From Burkholderiales bacterium (GTDB taxonomy: Bacteria > Pseudomonadota > Gammaproteobacteria > Burkholderiales > Burkholderiaceae_C), in contig JAUVWL010000024.1 of the NCBI GenBank assembly GCA_030604135.1, forward strand, positions 1 to 59,866: a stretch of 59,866 nt of DNA. Direction: 5' to 3'. The translations under genes and the position numbers were made by a program. The notes beneath the pieces were generated by a model. That model saw nothing but the letters and a program-made list of their open reading frames with translations, had not been told where the DNA came from and did no database searches. Of this stretch, positions 46,384 through 58,109 are shown in pieces (the stretch's first letter is position 1; each line of letters begins with the position of its first letter).

Positions 46384-48678
46384 GTGAGCGTGATTCAGAC
46401 TGAACCGGGGTCGCAGGCCGCACAGCCGACGACCAGTGCCATCGTGGCTGCAACCGCATCGAGTCTGCCTCAGCAAGCTCAGGCCTTGATGCGTGCAAGG
46501 GCATTTGCCGAGCCCCTGCTGGGTTCGGAACAACTGGACACGGGTGAGAACACACTGGAGCACGCCGATGCCGTGGCGAAAATCCTGGCCGACATCGGGA
46601 GCTCCGAAGCCATGCAGGCAGCTTGCTACCTGGTCTATGCCTGTCAGCACCTGAACCGTCCGCAGGAGGTGATCAGCAAGGCGTTCGGTGAGAACTTTGC
46701 GCAGCTGGCCGTGGAGACCACCAAGCTGGTCCAGCTGCAGCGGCAGGCCCGGTTGAAGGCGGCTGAAGTTCTCATCCGGAAGGAAGGGGAGCGCGCAGCG
46801 GCTCAGGAGCAGTCGCTCTACGTGGCCTCGGCTGCCAAGTCGCCTGTGTCCGAGCTGGCGGCCAGCCAGACGGAAAACGTCCGGAAGATGCTGCTGGCCT
46901 TTTCGCGCGACTTGCGCGTCGTCATGCTGCGTCTGGCCTCGCGTTTGCAGACCTTGCGCTACTTTGCTGCGATCAAGGGCGATCCGGGCGAGTCGCTGGC
47001 CAGCGAGTCCTTGAATGTTTTTGCGCCGCTGGCCAATCGATTGGGCATCTGGCAGATCAAGTGGGAGATGGAGGATCTGGCGTTCCGCTTTCTGGAGCCC
47101 GACGTGTACAAGCAGGTGGCCCGCTTGCTGGATGAAAAACGTGCCGAACGCGAGGCCCATGTGGAGCAGGTGCGGCAGGCGCTCGAAGCCGAGCTGCAGC
47201 TGCTGGGTATACGGGCCTCGGTTCAGGGGCGTCCCAAGCACATCTACAGCATTGTGCGCAAGATGCGGGGCAAATCGCTCGACTTCGAGCAGGTGTTCGA
47301 CATCCGGGCGCTTCGGGTCATTGTGCCCGCCATCGATGATTGCTACACGGCCCTGGCCCATGTGCACGCGCACTATGCGCCCGTGCCGGACGAGTTCGAC
47401 GACTACATCGGCAAGCCCAAGCCCAACGGGTACCAGTCGCTGCACACGGTGGTGCGTGATGGACAAGGACGGGCCTTCGAGATCCAGATCCGCACCCAGG
47501 AGATGCACGACCATGCCGAACATGGCGTGGCGGCGCACTGGGCCTACAAGGAGGCCGGCGCCAAGGGCTATGCCGGCGTTTCGGCCAGCTCCGACTACGA
47601 CGCCAAGATTGCGGTGCTCAGGCAACTGCTGGCCTGGGAGCGCGACCTCAGCGGACATGCGGGGCAGGGCGAGGGCTTGTTTGATGACCGAATTTACGTC
47701 CTGACACCCGAAGCGGCGATTGTCGAACTGCCGCGCGGAGCCACCGCCGTGGACTTTGCCTACAGCGTCCATACCAACTTGGGGCACCGCTGTCGCGGCG
47801 CGCGGGTGGATGGCGCCATGCTGCCACTGAACACCCCGCTGCAAAACGGTCAGACGGTCGAGATCGTGGCCGCCAAGGAAGGGGGGCCATCGCGCGACTG
47901 GCTCAATGCCGAACTGGGCTACCTCGTGAGTCACCGGGCCAAGAGCAAGGTTCGCGCTTGGTTCAATGCACAGGCGCAGGAGGAAACCGTGGCGCGGGGT
48001 CGCGAGGCGGTGGAGAAACTGCTCCAGCGCGAAGGGAAGACCTCGCTCAAGCTGGACGATCTGGCCACCGCCATGGGCATGCCATCGGCGCAGGCGCTGT
48101 TCGAACAGGTGGGGAAAGACGAGCTCTCGCTGCGCTCCATCGAGAGTCATCTGCGCCCTGTCGAACAGGTGCCTCCAGCTGACGAGGCGCCCTGGCTCAA
48201 GCGGTCACGCAAGCCAGCCTCTGCCCCCACAGGCGGCGTGCTGGTGGTTGGTGTGGAATCCCTGATGACCCAGCTGGCCCGATGCTGTCGTCCGGCTCCA
48301 CCGGACGACATTGCCGGGTTTGTCACGCGCGGTAAAGGCGTCAGCATCCACCGGGCCGATTGCGCGGACTTCGCGCACCTCAGACGCAAGAGCCCCGACC
48401 GGGTGATCGAAGTGCAATGGGGCGGCAACAAGTCGGACGAGGGCGCGTTCTATCCCGTTGATGTTGCTGTGGAAGCGCAGGACAGGCAGGGTTTGCTGCG
48501 CGACATCTCCGACGTTTTCGCGCGCGAGAAGATGAATGTCATTGGTGTGCAGACCCAGTCTGTCAGGGGCGTGGCCTGGATGACGTTCACCATCGAAGTT
48601 CGGGACGCGCGCCAGGTGGCCCGCGCCATGTCGGTGGTGGGTGATGTGCCCGGTGTTCGGGTGGTGCGCCGAAAGTAG
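46384..48678 (+). CDS. relA: GTP pyrophosphokinase RelA, (p)ppGpp synthetase I
   Basis: A 764-residue long RelA/SpoT homologue. The N-terminal HD hydrolase domain is present in outline (LEHADAVAKIL), but the His-Asp pair of active SpoT (HDVVED type) is replaced by CYLVYACQH. The synthetase domain has the EFDDYIGKPKPNGYQSLH motif; the E-x-D-D set is that of RelA rather than the R-x-K-D of SpoT. TGS (VLTPEAAIVELPRGATAVDFAY) and a C-terminal ACT domain follow. The GTG at 46384 follows GGAGGA by 7 bases. This argues for a synthetase-only enzyme, with SpoT elsewhere. Confidence 0.92.
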   Translation: MSVIQTEPGSQAAQPTTSAIVAATASSLPQQAQALMRARAFAEPLLGSEQLDTGENTLEHADAVAKILADIGSSEAMQAACYLVYACQHLNRPQEVISKAFGENFAQLAVETTKLVQLQRQARLKAAEVLIRKEGERAAAQEQSLYVASAAKSPVSELAASQTENVRKMLLAFSRDLRVVMLRLASRLQTLRYFAAIKGDPGESLASESLNVFAPLANRLGIWQIKWEMEDLAFRFLEPDVYKQVARLLDEKRAEREAHVEQVRQALEAELQLLGIRASVQGRPKHIYSIVRKMRGKSLDFEQVFDIRALRVIVPAIDDCYTALAHVHAHYAPVPDEFDDYIGKPKPNGYQSLHTVVRDGQGRAFEIQIRTQEMHDHAEHGVAAHWAYKEAGAKGYAGVSASSDYDAKIAVLRQLLAWERDLSGHAGQGEGLFDDRIYVLTPEAAIVELPRGATAVDFAYSVHTNLGHRCRGARVDGAMLPLNTPLQNGQTVEIVAAKEGGPSRDWLNAELGYLVSHRAKSKVRAWFNAQAQEETVARGREAVEKLLQREGKTSLKLDDLATAMGMPSAQALFEQVGKDELSLRSIESHLRPVEQVPPADEAPWLKRSRKPASAPTGGVLVVGVESLMTQLARCCRPAPPDDIAGFVTRGKGVSIHRADCADFAHLRRKSPDRVIEVQWGGNKSDEGAFYPVDVAVEAQDRQGLLRDISDVFAREKMNVIGVQTQSVRGVAWMTFTIEVRDARQVARAMSVVGDVPGVRVVRRK

Positions 48679-48719
48679 GGCGTTTGTGTCGTGCTATAAT
48701 TTCAGCTTCGAATCGATGT

Positions 48720-48796
48720 AGGCGCGTAGCTCAGCTGGTTAGAGCACCACCTTGACATGGTGGGGGTCGTTGGTTCGAGTCCAATCGCGCCTACCA
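48720..48796 (+). tRNA. tRNA-Val (anticodon GAC)
   Basis: A cloverleaf with acceptor AGGCGCG/CGCGCCT, D loop AGCTCAGCTGGTTAGAGC and anticodon loop TTGACAT on CCACC/GGTGG. The T loop is GGTTCGAGTCC, and an encoded CCA ends at 48796. A TATAAT -10 element lies at 48695-48700, about 20 bases upstream of the tRNA. Confidence 0.97.
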
Positions 48797-48827
48797 ATTC
48801 ATTCGGGGCCCCGTGCCCTTGCAAATC

Positions 48828-48857
48828 AAGGACCAGCCTCGCAGCAGGTCCTTTTTT
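48828..48857 (+). terminator. Intrinsic terminator downstream of tRNA-Val(GAC)
   Basis: AAGGACC pairs with GGTCCTT (7 bp, 12-nt loop), and the right arm runs into TTTTTT. It follows the tRNA by 31 bases. Confidence 0.8.
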
Positions 48858-48997
48858 GTTGGTGCCTGCAGGTGTCCAGGCGCAGGCGCTTCACAGGGTT
48901 AACCCATGCCCTTCGTGTCCGCCAGGGTTTCTAGAATGGGGACACAGGAGTGCACCGACAGGGTGCGCTGCGATCCACCTTCCGGGAAAGAATACCA

Positions 48998-49543
48998 GTG
49001 CAAAAGAGCAAGGCCGAATCCAGCAGCAGCGCCAGTCGAGGCGTCGTGAGGGTGATCAAGAAATACCCCAACCGTCGCCTCTACGATACCGACACCTCGT
49101 CCTACATCACCCTGGCCGAGGTCAAGGCGCTTGTGATGGACAACGAGCCGTTCGTTGTGCGGGATGCCAAAACCAACGAGGACCTGACCCGCAGCATCCT
49201 GCTGCAGATCATCCTGGAAGAAGAAACTGCTGGTGTTCCCATCTTCACTGAGCAGGTGCTGGCCAACATCATTCGTTTCTATGGACACGCCATGCAGGAC
49301 TTCATGGGTTCCTACCTCGAGAAGAATGTGCAGATCTTCATGGATCTGCAGCAGAAGATGAGCGAGCAGACCAAAGGGCTCACGCCCGAGGTCTGGCAGC
49401 AGTTCATGAACGTGCAGTCGCCCATGATGCAAGGCATGATGGGCAATTACCTGGAGCAGTCGCGCAACGCCTTCACGCAGATGCAGGAGCAGATGCAGAA
49501 GAACAGTGAGCAGATGCTGGCTGCCATGGGGCTCAAGCGCTGA
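48998..49543 (+). CDS. phaR: Polyhydroxyalkanoate synthesis repressor PhaR
   Basis: A 181-residue regulator that binds PHB granules and represses phasin and PHA genes. The family DNA-binding N-terminus is RVIKKYPNRRLYDTDTSSYITL (about residues 16-37). The PHB-accumulation domain continues with VRDAKTNEDLTRSILLQII. The C-terminal Met/Gln-rich helices (MMQGMMGNYLEQS, QMQEQMQKN) suit granule binding. The GTG at 48998 is taken, with GGGAAAG upstream; the ATG at 48950 would add 16 unlike residues. Confidence 0.93.
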   Translation: MQKSKAESSSSASRGVVRVIKKYPNRRLYDTDTSSYITLAEVKALVMDNEPFVVRDAKTNEDLTRSILLQIILEEETAGVPIFTEQVLANIIRFYGHAMQDFMGSYLEKNVQIFMDLQQKMSEQTKGLTPEVWQQFMNVQSPMMQGMMGNYLEQSRNAFTQMQEQMQKNSEQMLAAMGLKR

Positions 49544-49599
49544 GTGCTCAAAAGCTGCACTCTCTCGGGTGAGCGGGGCGCTCTGAGACAATCTCACCC

Positions 49600-50985
49600 A
49601 TGAATGAATCTTCCTCTTCCTCGGGCGCGCTGGCGCCCAAGGTCGGCTTTGTCAGTCTGGGCTGCCCCAAGGCACTGACCGACTCCGAACTCATCCTCAC
49701 CCAGCTGAGCGCCGAGGGCTACCAGACCTCCAAGACCTTCGCCGGTGCCGATCTGGTCATCGTGAACACCTGTGGTTTCATCGATGATGCGGTCAAGGAA
49801 AGCCTGGACACCATTGGCGAGGCGCTGGCCGAAAACGGCAAGGTGATCGTCACCGGCTGCCTGGGTGCTCGCGAGGCCGATGGGGGCGGCAACATGGTGC
49901 AGCAGGTGCACCCGAGTGTGCTGGCCGTCACCGGACCACACGCCACCCATGAGGTGATGGAAGCGGTGCACCGGCACCTGCCCAAGCCGCACGACCCGTT
50001 TGTCGACCTGGTGCCGGCCCAGGGCATCAAGCTCACGCCGCGTCACTATGCCTACCTGAAGATCAGCGAAGGTTGCAACCACCGCTGCACCTTCTGCATC
50101 ATTCCTTCGATGCGTGGCGACCTGGTCAGCCGGCCCATTGGCGATGTGCTGACCGAGGCGCGCAAGCTGTTCGAAGCCGGCGTGAAGGAGTTGCTGGTGG
50201 TCAGCCAGGACACCTCGGCCTATGGCGTGGACATCAAGTACCGGACCGGGTTCTGGGATGGTCGGCCGGTCAAGACGCGCATGCTCGACCTGGTGCGCGA
50301 GCTGGGCGAGTTGGCCAGGGGGTTCGGTGCCTGGGTGAGATTGCACTATGTCTACCCCTATCCCCATGTGGACGAGGTCATACCCCTGATGGCCGAGGGC
50401 CTGGTGCTGCCTTACCTGGACGTGCCCCTGCAGCACAGCCATCCGGACGTGCTGCGTCGCATGAAGCGCCCGGCCAGTGGCGAGAAGAACCTGGAGCGCA
50501 TCATGCGCTGGCGAGAGATGTGTCCGGAGATCGTGGTTCGCAGCACCTTCATTGCCGGTTTCCCCGGTGAGACAGAGGCCGAGTTCCAGCACCTGCTGGA
50601 CTTTGTCCAGGAGGCACGAATCGACCGTGCCGGGTGTTTTGCCTATTCGCCGGTGCAGGGGGCGGCCGCCAACGGCTTGGCTGATCCGGTTCCCGAGGCG
50701 CTGCGCGAAGATCGGCGCGCGCGTTTCATGGCGGTGGCCGAGGGGGTGTCGGTGGCCAAGCTCGCAGAGCGTGTGGGTGCCACCATGCAGGTGCTGGTGG
50801 ATTCGGCGCCAGGCCTGGGCAAGAAAGGGGGCGTGGGACGCAGTTATGCGGACGCCCCCGAGATTGACGGGGTGGTGCGCCTGCTTGCCCCTCAGAAAAT
50901 CAGCAAGACCCTCAAGGTGGGGGAATTCACAAAGGCGCGTGTGGTGGCGACCGAGGGCCACGATCTGGTGGCGATGCCGGTTTGA
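49600..50985 (+). CDS. rimO: Ribosomal protein uS12 methylthiotransferase
   Basis: A 461-residue radical-SAM enzyme that adds a methylthio group to Asp-89 of S12. The UPF0004 domain with its three Cys ([21 protein letters not shown]) is N-terminal. The radical-SAM cluster motif is [17 protein letters not shown] (about residue 158). A C-terminal TRAM domain is visible ([10 protein letters not shown]). Length is normal. Confidence 0.96.
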   Translation: MNESSSSSGALAPKVGFVSLGCPKALTDSELILTQLSAEGYQTSKTFAGADLVIVNTCGFIDDAVKESLDTIGEALAENGKVIVTGCLGAREADGGGNMVQQVHPSVLAVTGPHATHEVMEAVHRHLPKPHDPFVDLVPAQGIKLTPRHYAYLKISEGCNHRCTFCIIPSMRGDLVSRPIGDVLTEARKLFEAGVKELLVVSQDTSAYGVDIKYRTGFWDGRPVKTRMLDLVRELGELARGFGAWVRLHYVYPYPHVDEVIPLMAEGLVLPYLDVPLQHSHPDVLRRMKRPASGEKNLERIMRWREMCPEIVVRSTFIAGFPGETEAEFQHLLDFVQEARIDRAGCFAYSPVQGAAANGLADPVPEALREDRRARFMAVAEGVSVAKLAERVGATMQVLVDSAPGLGKKGGVGRSYADAPEIDGVVRLLAPQKISKTLKVGEFTKARVVATEGHDLVAMPV

Positions 50986-51093
50986 GGGCAGGCGCTTTTC
51001 AGCTGGGGTGTGGGTCGACCGATCCGGGTGCCACGGGCCGTTTGGCCTTGTGTGCCTGGTCGGTGCCAGTCTCTCGTCTCGATTCTGTCAGCC

Positions 51094-51131
51094 AAAGAAA
51101 AAGGCTTGCAGACCGAGGTCTGCAAGCCTTT
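51094..51131 (-). terminator. Intrinsic terminator of tRNA-Leu
   Basis: A 14-15 bp near-perfect hairpin (51100-51114 with 51117-51131). On the minus strand it runs into TTTTTCTTT, just after the leftward tRNA-Leu. The stem is also GC-rich enough to serve rimO from the other side. Confidence 0.9.
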
Positions 51132-51136
51132 AAGAT

Positions 51137-51221
<85 letters not shown>

Positions 51222-51269
51222 ATCTCAGGAAGACCGCTAGTATAGCATTGAAAAAGCGAAACGAAAAAC

Positions 51270-53513
51270 GTGAACGAAAAAAACAACTTGTTGGCAGAAT
51301 TTGAAGGGGTGGTGTCCGGTCACCGCGACGGGCATGGCTTTGTGGTCCGCGACGACGGCCAGGCCGATATCTACCTGCCGTCCAACGAAATGCGCGCGGT
51401 GTTGCACAAGGACCGCGTCAAGGCGCGCATAGTGCGCCTCGACCGCAAAGGCCGCCCGGAGGGGCGGGTCACCGAGATCATCGAGCGTTCCGACGCACCC
51501 ATCATCGGACGCCTTCTGCAGGAAAGCGGCGTCTGGCTGGTGGCACCTGAAGACAAGCGCTATGGGCAGGATGTGCTGATTCCCAAGGGGGCCACCGGTT
51601 CGGCCAAACCGGGTCAGGTGGTGGTGGTGGAACTCACCGAGCCTCCGGCCCTCTACGGTCAACCCGTGGGGCGGGTCAAGGAGGTCCTTGGCGAGATTGA
51701 TGACCCTGGCATGGAGATCGAGATTGCGGTGCGCAAGTACGGTGTGCCGCACGAGTTCTCCGAGCCGGCGCTGGCCCAGGCCCGTGCGCTGCCCGATCAC
51801 GTTCGTGCTTCCGACCTGCGCCACCGGGTGGACCTGCGCGATGTGCCGCTGGTCACCATCGATGGTGAGGACGCGCGCGACTTTGACGATGCGGTCTATG
51901 CCGAGCCGGCCAAGGTCGGTCGTGGCAAGGGGTGGCGCTTGCTGGTGGCCATTGCAGACGTGAGCCACTACGTCGAAACGGGCACGCCGATCGACGTGGA
52001 CGCCTACGACCGGGCCACCTCGGTGTACTTCCCGCGTCGCGTGATTCCCATGCTGCCGGAAAAACTCTCCAACGGCCTATGCTCGCTGAACCCGGGCGTG
52101 GAGCGGCTGTGCATGGTGTGTGACATGCTCATCAATGCCAAGGGCGAGATCCACGCCTACCAGTTCTATCCGGCGGTCATGTTCAGCCATGCACGCCTGA
52201 CCTACACCGAGGTGGCGGCTGTTCTGCAGAACACGCGCGGGCCGGAAGCCCAGCAGCGCAAATCGCTGGTGCCGCACCTGCTGACCCTGCACGATGTGTA
52301 CCGGGCCCTGCTGGCGGCGCGTCAGGTGCGCGGTGCCGTGGACTTCGAGACGGTCGAGACGCAGATCGTCTGCGACGAGTCGGGCCGCATCGACCGCATC
52401 GTGCCACGCACCCGCAACGATGCGCACAAGCTGATCGAAGAAGCCATGCTGGCCGCCAACGTCTGCTCGGCCGACTTTCTGCAGGAGCGCAAACACACAG
52501 GCCTGTACCGGGTGCATGAGGGTCCACCGCCTGAGAAGCAGGATATTCTGCGCAACTACCTCAAGGCCATGGGCGTTTCCCAGACCATCAGCGAGAACCC
52601 TCACCCGTCCGAGTTCCAGCGGATCGCCGAAGCCACCAAGGACCGGCCCGAGTCCCAGCAGATCCACACCATGCTGCTGAGGTCCATGCAGCAGGCCATC
52701 TACACGCCGGTCAATCAGGGGCATTTCGGACTGGCCTTCGATGCCTACACCCACTTCACCAGCCCCATCCGGCGCTACCCGGATCTGCTGGTGCACCGGG
52801 TCATCAAGGCCATTCTGGGCAACCGCAAGTACCAGTTGCCCGCGCTGCCGATGCCGGGTGAAGCGCATGCCAAGCTGAGCAAGCGCCTGGCCAGCCGCGC
52901 CCGCGTCGACGAAAAGTCGCCACCCAAGAAGCTGCCGGCCGACGTCATGGCCTGGCAGGCCGCGGGTCTGCATTGCAGTGCCAACGAGAGGCGGGCCGAT
53001 GAAGCGAGTCGAGATGTCGAGGCCTGGCTCAAGTGCAAGTACATGCGCGAGCACCTGGGCGAAGAGTTTTCTGGGGTCGTCACCTCGGTCACCAGCTTTG
53101 GCCTGTTTGTCACACTGGACGCCATGTTCGTCGAGGGACTGGTGCACATCACCGAGCTGGGAGGTGAGTATTTCCGGTTTGACGAGGCCCGACAGGAGCT
53201 TCGCGGTGAGAGAACGGGCATCCGCTACGCGCTCGGCTCACGGGTTCGGGTGCAGGTCAGCCGGGTGGACCTCGATGGACGCCGGATTGACTTTCGCCTG
53301 GTGGGGGAAGGGGAGGACCCGGTCTTGCGTGCGATGCGCGACAAAACCGGGCTCACCAGCGAACGCCAGGACTCGGGGAGTAAGGTCGCCAAGGCGAAGC
53401 GCGACCGAAAACCAGAGGCCCCTGTACCGCCACATGCGCCAAAACGGTCGGCAGACAGTCCGAGAAAGACATCACGTTCTGGCGATGCCAAGAGCCGGCG
53501 CAAGCGGCGTTGA
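51270..53513 (+). CDS. rnr: Ribonuclease R
   Basis: A 747-residue 3'-5' exoribonuclease of the RNB family that degrades structured RNA. N-terminal cold-shock domain (EFEGVVSGHRDGHGFVV), then the RNB core with catalytic Asp cluster IDGEDARDFDDAVYAE (about residue 195). A C-terminal S1 domain follows (FSGVVTSVTSFGLFVTL), with a basic tail SRRKRR. Start GTG 51270 is chosen as the first codon with the conserved N-terminus. Confidence 0.95.
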   Translation: MNEKNNLLAEFEGVVSGHRDGHGFVVRDDGQADIYLPSNEMRAVLHKDRVKARIVRLDRKGRPEGRVTEIIERSDAPIIGRLLQESGVWLVAPEDKRYGQDVLIPKGATGSAKPGQVVVVELTEPPALYGQPVGRVKEVLGEIDDPGMEIEIAVRKYGVPHEFSEPALAQARALPDHVRASDLRHRVDLRDVPLVTIDGEDARDFDDAVYAEPAKVGRGKGWRLLVAIADVSHYVETGTPIDVDAYDRATSVYFPRRVIPMLPEKLSNGLCSLNPGVERLCMVCDMLINAKGEIHAYQFYPAVMFSHARLTYTEVAAVLQNTRGPEAQQRKSLVPHLLTLHDVYRALLAARQVRGAVDFETVETQIVCDESGRIDRIVPRTRNDAHKLIEEAMLAANVCSADFLQERKHTGLYRVHEGPPPEKQDILRNYLKAMGVSQTISENPHPSEFQRIAEATKDRPESQQIHTMLLRSMQQAIYTPVNQGHFGLAFDAYTHFTSPIRRYPDLLVHRVIKAILGNRKYQLPALPMPGEAHAKLSKRLASRARVDEKSPPKKLPADVMAWQAAGLHCSANERRADEASRDVEAWLKCKYMREHLGEEFSGVVTSVTSFGLFVTLDAMFVEGLVHITELGGEYFRFDEARQELRGERTGIRYALGSRVRVQVSRVDLDGRRIDFRLVGEGEDPVLRAMRDKTGLTSERQDSGSKVAKAKRDRKPEAPVPPHAPKRSADSPRKTSRSGDAKSRRKRR

Positions 53514-53619
53514 GCCAAGGGCCGAGCCGAGACGCTGCCGATCAACCCTACACTGGCTGCCTTGGGCATCCGGTCAGGCTCTCTGGCCTGCATGATCCCC
53601 TTAACCGAATGCTTCGACC

Positions 53620-54171
53620 ATGCGCGTTTTCCTCTTTTTGCTCGATACCTTGTTTTTCTTTCTGGTGGCAGCGGCTTTGCTGAGGGCATGGATGAACCAC
53701 CAGCGCATGCAGATGACGCTTCAGCCGGGGCGGTTTGTGATGGCCCTGACCAATTGGGTCGTTCAGCCAGTGCGTCGCATCCTGCCGCGGAGCATGGCCC
53801 AGGCGCGCGTGGACTGGGGCAGCCTGATGGCGGCACTGTTGTTGGCTGTGGCCTATGGTGGGGTCTGGCTGGCGGTGGTCACCAGCACCCACCCGGTGTC
53901 GGTATCACCTCTGGCCATGCTGCTGGGCATTCTGACCATGGCGTTCAAGTTGCTCGTGCGAACGGTGCTGCAGGGCCTGATGATTCTCCTGATCGTCTAC
54001 GCCGTCCTGTCCTGGGTTCAACCCCATTCACCCATCATGCCCACTCTCGACAGGCTGTGCTCTCCAGTGCTCAGGCCGGTCCGGCGCGTGGTCCCTACCA
54101 TTGGCGGAGTGGACTTGTCGGTGCTGCTGCTGATCATCCTGTTGCAAGTGGGGCTGATGCTGCTGGGCTGA
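53620..54171 (+). CDS. YggT family membrane protein
   Basis: A 183-residue inner-membrane protein of the YGGT family with two repeats of a hairpin TM pattern (LFLLDTLFFFLVAAALLRAWM, PVRRILPRS; and LVRTVLQGLMILLIVYAVLSWVQP, PVRRVVP). The duplicated R-x-x-P motif is the signature. YGGT proteins are linked to osmotic shock tolerance and, in plants, to cofactor assembly; the bacterial role is uncertain. Confidence 0.9.
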   Translation: MRVFLFLLDTLFFFLVAAALLRAWMNHQRMQMTLQPGRFVMALTNWVVQPVRRILPRSMAQARVDWGSLMAALLLAVAYGGVWLAVVTSTHPVSVSPLAMLLGILTMAFKLLVRTVLQGLMILLIVYAVLSWVQPHSPIMPTLDRLCSPVLRPVRRVVPTIGGVDLSVLLLIILLQVGLMLLG

Positions 54172-54198
54172 CAGCCACGGCGTCTTCCCCGTTTCCTG

Positions 54199-55092
54199 CT
54201 AAAGCCCGACGGCGCGCAGGTCTATCAGGCCTTCGTGCACCGGAGGACACCAGAAGTAAGCGCCGGAGATCGGTTCGGTGAAGCTGAACAGGGCATCCGT
54301 GAGGCCGTCCTCGGCGCCCGACATGCGTCGCAGCAGGGCCTCGAACGCGTCAAAGCTGTGGCCGAAGGCAGTGAACACCAAGCCGCCCGTATTGCCCTCC
54401 ACCCAGGGCATGGATCGCCTCAGCACAAACGCCTGCGGATCGAAACTCTCCTGGGCCGTGCGCTTCACGTGGGCCGACTCGGGCGCCTCGTCCAGCTCTT
54501 CGTTGCTGTGGCGGTCCCGACCGATGGTGTGGTTCTGCTGGTGATCTGACATGGCCTCAAAGCGGCTCATGTGGTGTTGCCAGTGTTGCACGGCAACCAG
54601 GCTGCTGCCCGTCAGTCCTGGCCCGGTCGCTGCTGGCATCAGGGCGGTGAGCACAGCTTCGTCGCCTTCGGGGTTCTCGGAGCCGTCCACGTAACCGGTG
54701 AGGTCCCGTCCGCCATCGTGGTTGAAGGCGTCGGTGATTTGCTGTACGTCAAAAGCGGGTTCGATCAGGGTTTCGAGGTGGCGGCTGCGAATCAGCAGTT
54801 TCCCCCGGTCATCACCCCGCAACCACAACCAGAGGTCAGCCGGAGTGGCGGGCAGCTTGATGCGGGCGCCGTCGATCCCTCGAAAGCTCCGCAGTCCGGG
54901 CACCTGTGCACCCAGCTCGCTCACCAGGTACGAGCCCAGGCCCACCACCGTGGTCGCGCCGTCGGCCTGGCTGGCCAGGCGTCGCAGCACGGTGCGAGGA
55001 TCTGAGCCGACGCGCAGCTGGCAGGTCAGGTAGCGCCCGTGCAGCGGAATGGAGTCAAGAATGCCGGACTGGGCACATGTGGCAGGAGACAT
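54199..55092 (-). CDS. Dyp-type peroxidase (YfeX-like)
   Basis: A 297-residue haem peroxidase. The G-x-x-D-G motif is in TGYVDGSENPEGD (about residue 132), whose Asp is the catalytic acid. The proximal haem His is probably in APESAHVKRT (about residue 210). There is no signal peptide, fitting cytoplasmic YfeX-type class members. GAGGTG precedes ATG 55092. It follows the GntR gene on the same strand by 61 bases, but a common function is not obvious. Confidence 0.9.
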   Translation of the reverse strand: MSPATCAQSGILDSIPLHGRYLTCQLRVGSDPRTVLRRLASQADGATTVVGLGSYLVSELGAQVPGLRSFRGIDGARIKLPATPADLWLWLRGDDRGKLLIRSRHLETLIEPAFDVQQITDAFNHDGGRDLTGYVDGSENPEGDEAVLTALMPAATGPGLTGSSLVAVQHWQHHMSRFEAMSDHQQNHTIGRDRHSNEELDEAPESAHVKRTAQESFDPQAFVLRRSMPWVEGNTGGLVFTAFGHSFDAFEALLRRMSGAEDGLTDALFSFTEPISGAYFWCPPVHEGLIDLRAVGL

Positions 55093-55153
55093 CGGGGCTC
55101 ACCTCGGTGTGGGTATGTGGCGGGTCGAGCCCTAAATTTACCAGTCCCTTAAA

Positions 55154-55789
55154 TCATGTGGCCGCCTCCAGGCCGTTGAGGAAGTGTTCTCTCATGCGTT
55201 GCATTGCCTGATCGCGGTTGCGGCTGTCCAGGGCGGACATGATGGCGCGGTGTTCAGCCAGGGATTCTTCGATACGACCGGTCTTGAACAGCGAGCTGTG
55301 GCGGTTGAGTTTCATCACCTTGCGCAGGTCGGACACCATTTGCAGGCGCCAGCGGTTGTCCGCCATCTCCAGAAGACGCAGGTGGAAGGTTTCGTTGATG
55401 GCGAAGAAGCGATCGCGGTCCGCGATGGCCGATTCGAGTTCGCGATGCAGTCCTCGCAGCTCATCCCTCTGCGCAGGGCTGGCACGTTCGGCCACCACCC
55501 CTGCGGCATCCGATTCCAGCAGTGACAGGAGGTGGTAGACGTCGGCCAGGTCTTTCTCAGACACTTCGGTCACGTAGGCGCCTCGCCGCACCTTCATGGT
55601 CACCAGTCCCTCGGCGGCGAGCACTTTCAAGGCTTCGCGAAGCGGTGTGCGGCTGATGCCATATTCTTCGGCGATCTTGAGCTCGTCGATCCAGCTGCCG
55701 GGTTCGAGTTCGCGTCGAAAGATGCGCTGACGCAGCAACTCGGCCACTTCCTGGTACAGCGCGCGCGGGGCTAATGAGACGGCAGACAT
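55154..55789 (-). CDS. GntR family regulator, FCD type
   Basis: A 211-residue regulator. The N-terminal winged helix (LRQRIFRRELEPGSWIDELKIAEEYGISRTPLREALKVLAAEGLV) is followed by an FCD effector domain with the metal-binding pattern (ETFHLRLLEMADN, SLAEHRAIMSALDSRN). ATG 55789 is chosen over the longer open frame upstream. It is divergent from scpA, so it is the likely regulator of propionyl-CoA use. The ligand is inferred to be an organic acid. Confidence 0.9.
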   Translation of the reverse strand: MSAVSLAPRALYQEVAELLRQRIFRRELEPGSWIDELKIAEEYGISRTPLREALKVLAAEGLVTMKVRRGAYVTEVSEKDLADVYHLLSLLESDAAGVVAERASPAQRDELRGLHRELESAIADRDRFFAINETFHLRLLEMADNRWRLQMVSDLRKVMKLNRHSSLFKTGRIEESLAEHRAIMSALDSRNRDQAMQRMREHFLNGLEAAT

Positions 55790-55851
55790 CGGGCTTGTTG
55801 GGCAGAAACGATCGTGAAAAGGTGAGCGGATTGTAAGTCCGAAAGAATATT

Positions 55852-55881
55852 TTGCATCAATAATTATGAATGACGTAGAAT
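55852..55881 (+). promoter_or_regulatory. scpA promoter with a central palindrome
   Basis: TTGCAT (55852-55857) and TAGAAT (55876-55881), 18 bases apart, form a sigma-70 promoter. The spacer holds the imperfect palindrome at 55855-55872, reading CATCAATAATTATGAATG. CAT..ATAATTAT..ATG match on both strands, 14 of 18 positions. The divergent GntR/FCD protein is the likely ligand-responsive repressor binding there. Confidence 0.65.
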
Positions 55882-55930
55882 TCGGCCCGGTCCCCGGACC
55901 GCGCCGCACTTTATCGAGAAGACCTGCACC

Positions 55931-58093
<2,163 letters not shown>

Positions 58094-58109
58094 CCGTCCG
58101 GAAACCTCT

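Noticed and set aside
46381..48150. A leftward frame of 589 codons antisense to relA
   Set aside because: No start signal, no family motif; relA on the other strand is complete with all domains.
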